Positions 11,401 to 24,429 of a stretch of DNA of 64,000 nucleotides are shown in pieces (positions within the stretch are counted from its first letter, which is position 1; every line of letters starts with the position of its first letter). A model generated the notes under the pieces. That model saw only the letters and a program-made list of their open reading frames with translations, had not been told where the DNA came from and did no database searches. Origin of the DNA: Enoplosus armatus (lineage: Eukaryota > Chordata > Actinopteri > Centrarchiformes > Enoplosidae); the NCBI RefSeq assembly GCF_043641665.1, contig NC_092186.1:17565001-17629000 (forward strand), given 5' to 3'. The translations under genes were made by a program, and so were the position numbers.

Positions 11401-12980
11401 TTTTAGTACAGAGAGTTTAGAGGTGTTTTAAAGGGCATTTAGGTGAACATGTCATAACCGATTAATGTGTCCCATAGGAAATACTAAGTGGTGCATCTAG
11501 TATGAAGTATCCGTTACTTTAACCACTTGTCGCTAGCTAATCAGTAACACACATCTAATTGTAACTGGTATGTTCAAAGATGTAATCAGCGACTCTTAAA
11601 TGGGACTCTGTTGAGTAAGGAGAGGGTGCGTTTTGGTGCAGGAGCAGCAGTGAACTGCCTGATCTACAACCCTGATATCCCACATTCCTAACTTCTCCTA
11701 TATCGTAAGCTGAGCTAAAGGGTTATTCACTGACTATACTATATATATACACACACAAATAATTCTACTTTTACCATTCAAGTAGTCAGGTTTTTTGGAT
11801 GAACTGTATAACAGAGAAACATAGTTAAGATTCCTGGCTTCCTCCCTTTATGGCATGGGTGCACCTAATACTCCTCTTTGGATTTTGCTACCTACACAAC
11901 ACACTTACACCACACCATAGGCCTATGTTAGTGTATACAAAAACAATTCTTGTGTGCAGTTCATCATACATTTTTCCCCTGTATGCCAATATGGTAAAAA
12001 AACGGCCTTATCATTGTTCTTTTTGTTGTTTTTTTCGCCTGCGGGACACCTTTAGCTGCGTGCAAGAAACCACAGATACAGTAGAAGGGAATTTCTTTTA
12101 GCTGGTGTATTGAGAGCAACTGGGATACGTAATTATGTAAGTTTTACTATACTGTCCAGGTTTAACTTAGAAATCATTCATTTCCAATGTATGTTGTCAT
12201 TTTTGCACTTTTTTCATAGTGGTTTCACACCTACTAAAGGGAAATGGGTTCTGGTTAGTTTCTAACATGATAAAAAGCAACAGAAATTATTTAAGTTCAA
12301 TTGTTAATCAATTGTAACAAAGGCTGAAACAAGCAAAAATAAAAAAACTAGAGGTAAAATTTAAAAACTTCAGAAGGACTTTCAATTTGAAATGACTAAA
12401 TTGCAACACTGCTTCAAAGAAATCCTACCGGTTAGCAATACTTCTCAGGCCTCATATACAGCATATGTCCATCATATCTGTATTGGTTAGTTTCAACTAT
12501 CAACAAGAGTTTATCTGACAGCATGTCATGTTTGTCATACTTTGTCTTCATATTTTTAAGTGTAACATTTTTAGGTTCCAGTTGGCATTTAACGTAATTC
12601 AACTTTTGCAGCAGTGTTTGTTACTTCAGAGTTAAATCATTTTCAAGTCTTATTTGTATATTCTGTATATTACCAACACATTCCAATGTTATCAACACAG
12701 AAACTTACAGAACAGTGTGACAGTGGAACCTCATTGATTTATCTGCCAAAAGCAAATTTAACCAGCATTTGGCACTTGGCAGGTGGTAATATTGGACCTG
12801 GATGGCAGGAAATGAAAGCTGAATTAGACCATAATGAGTTTATGGCCAATAGCCAGGTTGCTTTGTGTATGTGAAAGTAGCCACTAGAATCATAATGAAA
12901 ATCAGCTCTGTTTTCCCACTTTCTGGTCTACATGTAGGAAACCAGGGGTGATGGTGCATAGGACTGGAAACCATTCATCT
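11401..12980. other. non-coding, nothing notable
   Basis: AT-rich sequence with short A/T runs and small chance open frames (83 codons from 11850; 86 codons from 12614). No element is recognised. Confidence 0.5.
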
Positions 12981-13268
12981 TTAGCACTGGGGTTTGGTGC
13001 CGCCACCGCAGCAGGGACTAGGGACATCTTCCTGTTCATCTGAACTGTGTAGAGAGTTATCGCCGTCATCTCGTCAATCCATGTGCCCAGATGGCATCGA
13101 GCCCTCACGTCAACACACTTACTGCCCATTCCAGGGTTCTGGCTCGGCCTCCTCAACAGGCAGGAGCACCAACTGACCATGCCAGGGACCAGCCAGGACA
13201 CAGGGGCCATAATAATAGACAGAATCCACTTCCAACTTCCCTCCTGAGTCCTCTCGACCATCATCCAT
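12981..13268 (-). CDS. weak two-exon gene model, function unknown
   Basis: The model starts at an ATG whose first base is 13268. Exon 1 (13268-13123) encodes an acidic segment with EDSGG, VYYYGPC and PVEEAEPEP stretches. A GTAAGT donor begins at 13122. A CTACACAG acceptor ends at 13045, giving a 78-nt intron, typical of short teleost introns. The join keeps the frame open through an acidic, then cysteine- and glycine-rich tail (SDEQED, CCGGG) to a TAA at 12981-12983, 69 codons in all. The product is not recognised. An overlapping unspliced 120-codon minus frame (12902-13264) is the alternative. No start context, poly(A) signal or upstream exon was established, so chance or an old pseudogene fragment remains more likely. 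Confidence 0.15.
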
Positions 13269-15849
13269 CAACAAAATGAATCTACACCATGGGGTGCCTG
13301 GGTTGGATTTATGACTAGTTAGGGTGCCTTATTGTTGTTAAACTTAGTGGAACAAAATGAGAGAAATCTGACCCTCTTCCCCGGACATGGAGGATAAAGC
13401 ACACATGAATTTCATATGCCCTAATAGATTTCAAGAATACAAAGACGCTTTGGTCTGATGCATAAATCTGAGTGTTTGAACCAGAGCAGATGCTTGTAAA
13501 ATAAAATGCAAATGAACAAAAGAATGGAATAAATGTGTAATGAAATCAGACGCCGAGACCTCTCCCAGTGGTCTGATGATCTTTGATGATGAAGAGGAAC
13601 GACAGCTCAGCCAGCAAAGCTTTTAACCCTAAATTTCTCTGCAACAAGGTAATTTACTTAATGAGACCTTTGTCTTTGTCCTTAATTACTGTCGTCAAAT
13701 GTAAGATCCCTAGAAGCTTCAAATGCACAATTAGATACAGAGCCGGAGGGGTTGATCAAATCATACTTGTGCCTCATTATTTAACCACTGTGCTCTGGGA
13801 CATAAAAGCACTGCAATTATTTTAAACCATCAAAACTGTGCTGGCAGAGGAAACAATCAGAACTTCTGCATCCTGCATCTGGTATCCTATTATGAATCAT
13901 TGATTTCACTCACTCCTAGTGGTACCTTGCAATGCAGATAGTTTATGGTTTGTAGTTTCTGTTTGATTTCTGCTTCCACTCTAATACAATAGTGAATGCA
14001 ATTTCATTGCTGGTGCTCACAGCATTCAAAATTTCCATTAAGAAAATTCCAGAAAGAGTGTCCCGGTTACTCAGAATAATCTACAGAACCTATTATAAGC
14101 AGTTTTCTTAGCAACATTTTGATAGACTCTGATCAAAAAGTTGGTCTGATGAAACTGCAAACTCTGTGGATTAACCAGAACGGTGTTTCAGCAAAGAGAC
14201 ATTTGTATTGAAATGTTAACGTTACTTTTCGGTGGTTTGAGGAGCACAAAGTGAAATCCACTCACCTCTGTTGTACTGGGGTGGAGGCAGAAACTCAAAG
14301 CCTGGGAAAATAAAACCCAAACTAACTGCATACCACAAGGGATAAGTAAGAAAATATTTGTCTATATATTTGAGGGGGAAAAAACTTTAGACTTCCATAA
14401 TTTAATTCGCCAAAATGTTGAAAGGTGTCTGAACCACCTTAGCCAGTAGACCTTTCAATGTGCAGTCAACAGCTGCAGAAAACAATTTAAAATTTGACTT
14501 AAACCGTCCCTTATGTTTGAATCCCAGATGGTACTCCAGAGCTATGGGGAGCATCAGGGAGACCAAAACTGCAGTCACAGGGTCGCTAATGTCGGCATGC
14601 CTTAGAAAGTAGACGATGGTGTGTGTGTGTGTCTGTGTCACAGGGGCAAGTGATGACAAACGATGGCAAATTGGAGTGAAGGCTTCCCGCTGCTTGCTCA
14701 CCATGCCAACAGAGAATAGGAGGCAAGGAAGCGGCTGAGAAAATGGCTGTCACACACACACGCAAACATAGACACACAAACTGGCTGGCACAGAGGCCGA
14801 GTTTTTACAAAGACGAGTGAGTTGCAAAGGGTGAGGTGGGGAGTCACAGTGGAGCAGTTCAAAAGAGACACTTTCCTAAGAGCACTCATCGCTATTTCCT
14901 TTAGACAGATTGATTGAGTTTCTTTTTTTTTTCCTTATCAAAGCCTGTGCCATCATAGTCAGTTTTGGCCTCGCAAACAGAGTAGCAATCAAAATGCAGA
15001 GTATCTGGTAAGTCCTCAACACAGTTGAAAAACCAAAAAGCCCAGAAAGTAGAAATAAAAAAGCAGACAGGTTCTCCAACTGGCTAAATCACTCAGCGTG
15101 ACCTAAATCCATTTCTTTGCATTCTAAGAGATGCTAACATCAAAGATGAACATACACATCACTACAGATGTGCCAGAGCACAATGCCTTGGCCGCTCTTC
15201 CTCCTTTTGTCATGAGCATTCTCTCCATAACCGGATTATTTTCTGACGGCCTCCTCCCCCACAGTGAAATATATGTCACATCAGTGGGCTCTCTGTCTCT
15301 CTGCAGGAACCCAAAATCAGGATGCTCCGAACTAACAAAGACATGAGAGTGAGTAATTCACCATTAAGTGTAATGAACCCACGATTCCGCTATTGTTTTC
15401 TCAATGATGGACTGGCACACAATAGAATGGAATGTCAGTTTCACTCGCTATTACAATGATCGACACTGAGAACTGCCTGATGTGTTTCAAGACAAAAGAG
15501 AGCATTAGTCACAAATATCAACTTCTTTTCTATTTTGTTCATTCAGGATTTTAGGCAGGAGAAGATTTTAAATGACTTGAACCAAGCGAATATATATTAA
15601 TGCAGGGACGGCAACAAATAATATTGAACCTGTACTTTCCCTCCGAGGTTTTCTTTTCCTGACAAGCTGTTGAAGAACTGTCAACACGATCAAAGATACA
15701 ACCACATCCCCATTATTTTGAACCTTTTGACAAGCCTTCAGATGAAATTCTTCACCTCTGCAAACAGAAGTAATATTAAATCCGAAAAAATACAGAACTT
15801 CAAACTGTACTCTTAAAGTCTATTGACTAAAGTCATTAAATATTCCAAG
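13269..15849. other. non-coding, octamer motif and small GT repeat
   Basis: An octamer ATGCAAAT lies at 13506-13513 and a (GT)7 tract at 14619-14632. Minus-strand frames of 100 codons or less near 14.4-15.1 kb are unrecognised. The stretch near 15140-15350 is balanced in composition but has no decisive signal. Confidence 0.45.
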
Positions 15850-16230
15850 CTGGCCCCATTCCATAACCCAGAGAAATCTATTTATTCATGGAAGTAATTG
15901 AATCAATAGCAGATGCTGTGTCTGGTGTTGCAGCAACCCTTTCCTTTGAGACCCAAAGCTCAATATTCTCTTTTGGCTGCTGAGTTGCCCCTGCTCTCAC
16001 GGCTTAATGAGAGATGGCGTTTCAAAAGCATTAATTGAGATGGTCGGCAAACATCCTTGAATGTGGCAGCCCTTTCTTGGCTGAGAAAAAGTGCATCATG
16101 CAATTTAGCGCCCAACACTTCACCTCTTTGAGGGGGAGGCAGCTACAAATCGAGTCTTGCTTTGGTGATTAGAAACCAAAAACGACGGCCATGGCACACA
16201 GCTAAGCATTGATCACAAAAACAGACAAAG
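15850..16230. promoter_or_regulatory. candidate conserved regulatory block
   Basis: A long repeat-free block of mixed complexity with TTAATTGA near 16030-16040, a TTTAGCGCCCAAC stretch near 16105, intact CpGs, and few stop-free frames. It is one of the most conserved-element-like stretches by texture. Orthologous alignment would be needed to confirm it. Confidence 0.3.
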
Positions 16231-16559
16231 CACTTCTACAGAAAATTATCTTCCAGTCCATTATGGTGCAATTTAATGGTTTAGTGATGATGGGAAAATG
16301 TTGTGTCTTTGTAAAGCTAAAATAAAAATGTGGTACTCTGTGACCTTGCAAACCTGGAATTTGCATTTTCTACCCAGAGCTCATTGCTTTTGATTCAGAA
16401 ACTGCCATTAAAGTTCTCTGTATCAAAATGAGGTGCTAACTTTTAGCAATTATAGTATGGTTCTTCAAAAGACAAGGCCACAACTTCCTGTTAACAAGAT
16501 GTTGCAGCTCATCTAAAATGAATGCTTTGAGATTTCAAGGTAGGTTCAAGGCTATTTCA

Positions 16560-16880
16560 GAGAGTTGACCTCCTCTGGACGTTCTTGCTCACTTAAATGG
16601 TCACAAGGGAACTGTGAATCTATCTTCGCGTAATGGATATAGGAATCTCACTTCCCGCCTCAGTGATGAATGACTATGAATGGATGGCTAAAGTATCACT
16701 CTGCGGGATCCACAGCTTCATTCATTCTGATAAGAATCATAAAGCCAGGCAGGCATGCTTTGCTTGGGTCAATATCCTGTTCGAGTAGCCATTAAGCCAC
16801 GTGCGACAATGTACGCTAATATCGCCAAGGTGTACCGCTCCCCGTCTGTCATTGTGTTCATCTCAAGGTGAATTATAAAT
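16560..16880. promoter_or_regulatory. candidate conserved regulatory block
   Basis: Repeat-free block retaining many CpGs (for example near 16626, 16705, 16800-16845) with CACGTGC at about 16799-16805, an E-box-type core. No open frame of note is present, so regulatory function is more plausible than coding. Confidence 0.3.
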
Positions 16881-19065
16881 GGCCCTCAAGCTCCTAAGTT
16901 CTACACATTCTAGCTCACTAGAAAGATAATGATGATGAACTGAATCACGCTATCCATCAGTGTTCAAAATGAACATGCATGATGAAAGCGTAACATTAAC
17001 CATTCTTCCTGACAGACACAAGAACCAGCTTTTAAGTTTCCTATTGAGACTGCAATAACACTATCTTCACATCCAGCCCAAGGAGCTGTCACTGTGATGA
17101 AACACCGCCTGCCATGGACGTCAAGGAAATTGTGATATGGATTTTGTCGCTACGGTCGGTTGTTGTCCTTTGCTGCTAAACTGTGCTGAACGAGCTATTT
17201 GCTGCAACTAAAGAGCTGTATGGCCTCCTCTGACAAGCAGATGAGTGTCTGAGAGTGTGTGTGTGATATTTCGGCAATGCTTGACGTGAGAAGGATGATT
17301 GCAGACTGGTAAGTCGCTTTAAAAAATGAATTTGGTTGAGCTTTGGGTCAAAGTTGTCACTTGCAGGGTAAAGGTCAGGAAGTGGCTGCTTGACACCAAG
17401 AGTGAACATGTTCTCTTGAATGTTCAGTTGTCTTTTTTAGCTTTTTAAGTTTAGGTAGCAAGGAAAACCTAATCAGCTTCCAATGTGTTAATTTCAGGGA
17501 CCCGTTGTAAAATTATGAGTAATCTCTACATCTCTTCGAGAAACTGAGACTTTCTGTGTCACCTTAAACAGCAATAATACATTGGACATTTGTAACTTTC
17601 TACATGTTGTTTTCACCAACAGTGAGGAACAATTGAACCTGCAGGAAAGATAGCAGTTGTTGCGGAGTGTCGTGTGGAAACCTGGAAAATGAGCCAGCTA
17701 GATAAGTGCGATACCACTGGGCTTACAGAATGCCGTTGTTGTGTTGTTGACAACCATGGTTGTGGGAACACTCACTTCACTTTTTTAGCCATTTTCAACC
17801 AGGGCAAATGTAACCTAACCAAACGTTTTTCAATAGAATTATAGAGAATTTCTCAAATTATCATATATGTCAGTTATTGTGCTTTATGATGCTCCACCAT
17901 AAAGTTGCATGTTGTAATTGTACATCAATTAAACATTACTGATATTAGCTTTGAATTTGCCACCTCTGTTTGCTCAGTAACCACTCTATACTCATTAACT
18001 CATGTCATAATAAAACTGTCATGGAGAAGAAAATAATACTGTAATACAGACTCAAATTTTTGAAACGTTTCCAGTTCCTTCAACTTGCTCTTGAGCTAAT
18101 GACATGCAAGAACGTGTACACGGTGAAACTACACACATGCAGAAAAATTTAACCCCCTTTTTCCCCCCTTGAGTATATTGAGCTCTTACTCTAATTCTCC
18201 AATTTCAAAATGTATTGTTCATAACCCAGTTTCATACATTGTCAGTTGTGTATGCAATTTTCTGTATCTCTGTCTGTTCTTGTCCCATTTCTTTGTGTTT
18301 GTCTTGTCTCTCTGGTTGTATGTTAAGGACAAATTGAACCAAATCTACAGGACATTTTCAGCATGTTTTCTTTGTTTTATCTATAGGATTTGTTTGGGCT
18401 CAGTAGTTTCACCTGCATTATGTCATAAACACATCTCAATGGAAAAAAAAGGGGGAAAACTGTCCAGCAAACTAATCCAACCAAAAAAGCCAACTCTTTA
18501 CAAAGTTCTTTGGTGAATGGCTCCGCTCACAGTGACTGACCTTTGTGACAGGTGTTTTGATGTGTATCCTGGATTGCCGCACAGTGACAGATGTTTCGAC
18601 ATGTTATGGATTAACTATAATCTGGATTTGTTAGGTTGCACTGTCTAGTGCAGATGAGATCAGTGCACCTGGAGTGTGGGTGAGTGCACCTGTGTGGGAG
18701 TGGAGTATGAAACAGGCCACTGTTTGTCCATGTTAGTCATTAACTTGATCGTTAATCTTTGCTGCTTTGATGGTTTGCCTGGCAACGAACGGCTTTGGTT
18801 TAAGGGTAAATAGCTTCAGGGGGTAACAGTAATAACATGCTTTTTTGGATAAAATGTAATTTTGTTACTCTATATTGATTGAAAAAGTGTATTTATGATT
18901 AACGGAAGCTCAAGGTATTTTCAGGTTGTCCACTGTACTGGACATGTAATTTCTCAGAAGTCCAATGTTGAGAGGCTACAGTAGTTGTTAAGCTGTTCCA
19001 GTTGTCAAGCTTTATTTATTCAGGAAGTCTCATTTAAATCAAGATTTCTTTTGCAAGAGAGAGAG
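16881..19065. other. non-coding, nothing notable
   Basis: Mostly AT-rich sequence with unrecognised frames (115 codons plus from 18169; 77 codons minus from 17409). A short duplication AGTGCACCTG occurs twice, 21 bp apart, at 18662 and 18683. A GA run precedes the SINE-like fragment. Confidence 0.45.
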
Positions 19066-19126
19066 AGGGCCAAGGCAGCCCAGTGGCCTAGGGGTTTAGG
19101 GCGCAGACCATCTAATCGCAAAGTCA
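19066..19126 (+). mobile_element. truncated tRNA-derived SINE head
   Basis: GGCAGCCCAGTGGCC is followed by a polymerase III A-box-like TGGCCTAGGGG at 19084-19094 and GGCGCAGACCAT. This matches the 5' tRNA-related head I recall from a teleost SINE family. The sequence diverges after about 19126 and no B box (GGTTCGANNCC) follows, so the copy is broken or heavily decayed. Confidence 0.5.
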
Positions 19127-19429
19127 AAAATGAGTAACGCGTTTTTTAACTTTACATTCTCAACAAAGTAATATTCCAAGTTAAATAAACCCTCGTTGTT
19201 TTTCTCCTAAACATTTCTTATTCGAATTATTTAAACAAGCTTAAGCAAAAGTCAGCAATTCTGTATTGTATCCTTTACACCCATGAATACTGCTGTGAAA
19301 GGCACTTGTGAACATATATCAGGTGTGGTTTACAACCTGGAACGGTGCCTCCCCTCTAAAAGTTAAAATGAAACCTATGTTCCTGACCTTATCTGCCCAT
19401 TACATGCCCTATATCCAGTTCAGGAAAAC

Positions 19430-19720
19430 GCAGAGCAAGCATGGAGGCAGGAACTCACTGACGTGCTGCCCCACATCCATCCTTGGGCTGATAAAACCCA
19501 CATCCACAGGCCTTCTGGAGGAGAAAGCAGTGGCAGCAGTAGGATTTTGCTCACGTGATGTCAAGGATTAAACTCAGTGGGATCAGCTTCGAGGAGACAG
19601 CCGCCCCGAAGGGCTTGCTCCATTTATGCTGCTCTACCCACACCCCACCCTCCACACCCAATCTCCCACCCCGATTCCCTGGCACTTTAAATTCCACCGT
19701 ATGAACTCCTTTGTCAAATT
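19430..19720. promoter_or_regulatory. candidate conserved regulatory block
   Basis: Mixed-composition, repeat-free block running from a GC-rich part (CAGCCGCCCCGAAGG near 19600) through a C-rich stretch at 19630-19680 to CACTTTAAATTCC near 19683. Open frames on both strands are short and unrecognised. Confidence 0.2.
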
Positions 19721-20579
19721 TATTCACCCTTGGAGCCCTTTCAACCAAAAAAATGTCTTTCTCAGGCAATGCTATAGTAGCCGCTACCTGGGCCTCAGGA
19801 AGAGAGAGCTGTCAAGACTGGGACTGTTTAGAAGAAATACTCAGAGATGACTCCCTGTGCCTCCCTCCTCCTGGCACCTCATCCAGCCTCTAGTACACCT
19901 CCTTCAGTTCTCCTATAACGCCATTACACGGCACATTCCTCTGAAGCTCAGGAGATGTGAAGCCTTGGGCCGGAACTGAAGTAAGCTATAAGTGTGCATT
20001 GGGGTGGCTTGGTATTTCACTTTCAATTACCCTGTTTTCGTATTTAATTGTAGTTGGGTGTGTGCATGGGTAATTCACTCTCAATCAGTATGTATTGGTG
20101 TTATTGGGAGAGTGTACCATTAATGGGGGAAGAAAGAGGGTTAATCCTGCAACTACAAAGTAACATGTTTATTAATCCTTCTCTTTAAGCCTCAGGGGCA
20201 GCTGGGATGTGTAGGTACCTGTGCTTGTGGTGAGCCTTTGTGTGTGTTTGTATGTTTAATGGTACATGTCTGCCATCCGTCATATGTGTGTGCATATTAG
20301 AAATGACAGAGTTTGAATTCACAGGCATATGTGTATATTTCCGGGTTAACATTACAACAATAAAAAAGCTTTCAAGATGAAGTGAGCAGTAAATCTCCTC
20401 ACAAGTCCCTATGAACTGGGCTAATAAATGCAGCAGGAGCAGGAGAGGAAGTTGGTTCCCTGGCTGCCAGGGTCTCAAGGGGCCACAGGATAGAGTACTT
20501 CTGATCAAATCCCAGACCAAATAAAGCATATATGGAGCGGTGATAGTGATCACTGTTAACAGGTATATGGATTTTGAAG

Positions 20580-20720
20580 CTGCCCCATTAATACCATATG
20601 TTACAAAGTGTTACTCCTCTTACACTGGAATTAATTGAGTTTATATTAAAGCAGCAAATCTTGTTGAAACATGATCGCTGGGATGTCATTCTCAATCGAG
20701 TGGCCCTTCTCTCCTCTTTT
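20580..20720. promoter_or_regulatory. candidate conserved regulatory block
   Basis: Repeat-free block with GAATTAATTGAG near 20629 and CATTCTCAATCGAG near 20689. It is short and supported by texture only. Confidence 0.2.
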
Positions 20721-22156
20721 TTTCCTTCATTTCCTGACTCTTTGTTGCTACATTCTTTCTTTTTTTAAACTGATCCTGACTTTTCAGCAGTTTCAGGGCT
20801 TTCAAGGGTTTTAATTGCCATTTAAAGATTGTAGTTTCCTGGGAAAGCAACATTTTGGGGTAGTCCTCTCACAAATTCTAAGGTTGAAAGCCTTTCACTC
20901 ATGCACAAATGGATGATTTGTTGTACACATCTACACACACACTCACGGACTACTGCACACTGTTTCCTGGACAATGCACATGGTGTTCTGCTACAGCTAG
21001 ATCTCACTGACTTCATATGTCCTAAATGTCCTGCTACCAGGAAGCCTTTATAGTGGGCTGGGATGAACAAGATGGGTCCTGAAGTTGGATAGTTACATGT
21101 TCAGCAAGCTGCTGGTGTTGACGGACCTGAATGCCTCCAGATCGTTGTTGTGAGAGTTGTCAGTCTTACTATGCCTCATTACAAGGGTCCTCTGTAGCAA
21201 ATAAAGAACATAATGCAGGGTGTTGATGGGGTTATCAATCAGTTTCAGTGACTCAATGATTACTATGCCAGGTTCTAATAATTCTAGTGGTTCACATACT
21301 TTGAGAATGAAATGTCCCTGTTTGTTGGCAAGACACTCTCAAGACCACCTACAGTTCACTGATAGAGGACAAAACTACAAGCCAACAACCTACAGCACAG
21401 GACGCATCGTACTTACAGAGACTAAAAACCTTTATTCTCAAAACAAAAGGCGAAAGGTAGAATTTAGCCTTCTTTGGTATGTTCCAGTGGGAACATGAAG
21501 TTATCAGTGCCACATTCATCAGCTGATGAACAGCTGATCTACCGGAGCTGAAAACACACAGCCATTCACATTACAGGATGGTTTATTTGAACACCCAGCT
21601 TAATACATGTAATTGTTACTGCTGCTGATACCTACTCTTGCTGCTGCTAACTGCTGTTCACTGGCCAGCAGCCACTGCGTCATTACAACCCAAAAATGAC
21701 CCATATGTTATTCAATTTAAGCTGATAAAATCTTATCACATACTTTATCATCAGTTATGTTTTCATATGTGCACAAGATAACATTTGACAACGGAGCTAA
21801 GCCACAATTTACTCCCTCTAGAAGGTTTGTGTTTTTCTAGCTTTAGCTTTCTGATTGGACCAGAAGGCTGCTTTGAACTGAGACATTATGGCACGACAAA
21901 TGATAAACTATAACTAAAATATTTCTAGCTAGCTACTGTAGAATTTGTTCTCTCGCAGTTGGGAAAGGGGGGAATTTCCAGCACATGAGAGCGCCGTTCC
22001 ATTTGACACTGGAACGAGGGAATTAGGAGATTTATGATGGTCCGAGGTCACAGAGGGAAGCATCTGAGAACCGACCCACGCCTCCCCTGACTCCTCACAG
22101 TGCTTTACAGTCTGACAGCCTGTGTCATCTCCACACCCACACACACTGAAACTCAG

Positions 22157-22160
<4 letters not shown>
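20721..22160. other. non-coding, nothing notable
   Basis: Ordinary sequence with short unrecognised frames. The direct repeat AGCTGATGAACAGCTGAT lies near 21520. No mobile element is recognised. Confidence 0.45.

Positions 22161-22201
<41 letters not shown>
22161..22201 (+). repeat. (AC)20 microsatellite
   Basis: A perfect AC run that also produces the valine/cysteine run of the 110-codon minus frame at 21929-22261. That frame is therefore an artefact. Confidence 0.97.
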
Positions 22202-22203
<2 letters not shown>

Positions 22204-22289
22204 CATAAAGTAATACACTACCAAAAGTGCACAGACAGAGAAATAGCGGGGCAAACATCATCTCTGCATATTTGAGGGAGATACATACT

Positions 22290-22460
22290 TACAAATAGAC
22301 CCTTCTATACTTGTGGGGACCTCTCAGCTACATGTCTAACTTCAACCTTTAGCCTTACCTTAACCTAAACATAACTCTAACCTTAACACAAAAACAAAGT
22401 GAAGACCAACCTCACTTTGCAACAATGTCCTCACTCTCAAGGTGTAAAATCTTCAGCAGT
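22290..22460. repeat. interspersed repeat next to CA microsatellite
   Basis: CTTGTGGGGACC is followed by degenerate TTAACC/CTTAACC hexamers, then AATGTCCTCACTCTCAAGG. I recall this order as a common teleost repeat usually flanked by CA microsatellites, as here. The TTAACC units are degenerate and not a telomere tract. Borders are approximate. Confidence 0.5.
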
Positions 22461-24429
22461 CAGACACCTTTACACATGTGCATGTGATCAATATTTTATA
22501 TATTTACGAGGATACATACTACACATAATTATGTTTATGTGCACACACAGGCATCAGCAGACTGATCCCAGTGTCTCTTTCTTCCACAAAACGTACCCAG
22601 ACAAAGCCTCCGCTGCTCCGCTGGCCGGCAGACAGAGCCACTGAAGGAGCCTTTTGTCCTGCGAGCTCAGACGAGTTCATAGGAAATAGTGGGAGGGCAA
22701 ACAGACAGACAGTGGTCGTCCTGTGTCATTAGACACACACACATATGCACACACACATTGTGGCTTACTCAGTGTGGTATTGTATGTCACAACACTTTCC
22801 TTTTAAACACCCATATTTCATTCTGTGACAGCTTTAACCAAGTACACCCCCCGCCACCCCTCAAACACACAACTGTCTCAGGTTTTGGTGGGGCCGGCTG
22901 AGGAAGGCTGGGAGATGAAAATTAAACAGCTGCATTTTTGTGCAGGGAAGGGAGCCACACACTTCTTTTCAAGGTGTGTACTTCAGTACTGTGTAAATGA
23001 TGAATTTACACATAACAACAAAGGTAACCAAGGCTAAAAGGAAAAAAAAATTCTGTTGAAAATCACCCTATTTTTAGCTGATTTCACTTATTTTCACATC
23101 AGTGTCATACTGTATATCATACGTTGAATGGTGAGTAAATCAGATTTTCTTCTCTCCTCTCCATTACATCCTGTTAGTGAGCTCCCCTGGGTCCACCTCT
23201 CTCATAACTCTCCATACTGTAGCATCCTAGGAATGTTAATCTCCCCTCTTCCCTGGGAAGGCAGTGTCCAGGCACCTCGCCTCTCCAGAGACAACCCGCA
23301 GATACAGCAGTGGAAGTGTCTATGGATAGGGTCACTGATAGTCTTCTTCCCTAACCTTCTTTCCCAGCTCGCCTTCATTATCTTCTTGTTTTTTTTTAAT
23401 GCCACACTGTGTCCTGTTGTCTCTTCAATCCCTCCTTGACCCCTTATTTCCCTTCCACTTTCCTGGAGATTGTGTTACTCTTAGCCTTACTGCCTTACAG
23501 ACACAAATATGCAAGAATGCATCCCACTCATTCACATTGAGGCATTGTCAGCAGACCATGACATTATTACCCCCCTTTGATTGATTATGTGCTTCATTTA
23601 GAGAGAGGGATGTCTCGAATCAGTTTCCTGTGTGAGTTTGGACAGTATACTTTAGGTGCAGGTCACACTGCGAGCCTATGGAAGAACTTATAAATCTGTT
23701 CACTGTAGAAAAAGTGCCTGTGAAGGCACATGGAAAAATCTGCACTTGGATGTTGTTAGTGGAAAGCAATTGGCTTTGTTGCAACTGCCATAATAAATTT
23801 CAATCCAGTCAGAGACCTGGATGTAGCTCCCAGCGATCTTTGAGAAAAGATATTGAGGTGAGATTTGTGAGAGAGAAAAAAGAGGGGGCAGGAAGTGAAA
23901 GCTGGGATTGGCATATGTAACATCCGAAAATCTACTGCTTATCCTAAAAGTAGTGGGGATAAGAAAACCTTGAAAGACCTTGTCTGGAAGGCAAGTAGAT
24001 GGATCGATGGGGAACAGGTGCATGAGGAGAAAGGTTTCAGAGACATATGGGCGTGCAATCCATCAAATGGAATAAAGTTTGTATTACTTGTCTTTGAAAT
24101 GACAAAACAAAAGAATCTGACTCTTTTTCTATTTCCAGTTTTTATGTTAGCAATGGGAACACCAAAAATGTCATAATACTGTATTTCATTCTGTTGTTCA
24201 AGTAGATCACATTTAGTGACTGCCTGCTTTATTTTACTGCTGGTCCATATCATTCATGGAATTAAATGCAGTTGAAAAATCGCCGCCAAGTGAGCCTGTA
24301 AAACCACAGTCATGCCAGCCACCAGTAGACCAGCCAAAAAGATGAGAATGTCCTTCATATGTTTATGTTCAAGTAACAAATCCCTTTAGTGGCTAGGGTA
24401 ATTACGATGCAGCAAATCAGGAAGTAAGT
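22461..24429. other. non-coding, nothing notable
   Basis: Contains CA-rich and CT-rich stretches (near 22720-22760 and 23140-23470) and overlapping chance frames of about 90-107 codons. None is recognisable. T9 and A9 runs occur near 23390 and 23041. Confidence 0.45.

Noticed and set aside
21929..22261. 110-codon minus frame with a long valine/cysteine run
   Set aside because: The run is a translation of the (AC)20 microsatellite.
22330..22400. TTAACC/CCTTAACC hexamers that could suggest an interstitial telomere repeat
   Set aside because: Units are degenerate and embedded in a recognised dispersed-repeat context. They do not form a TTAGGG array.
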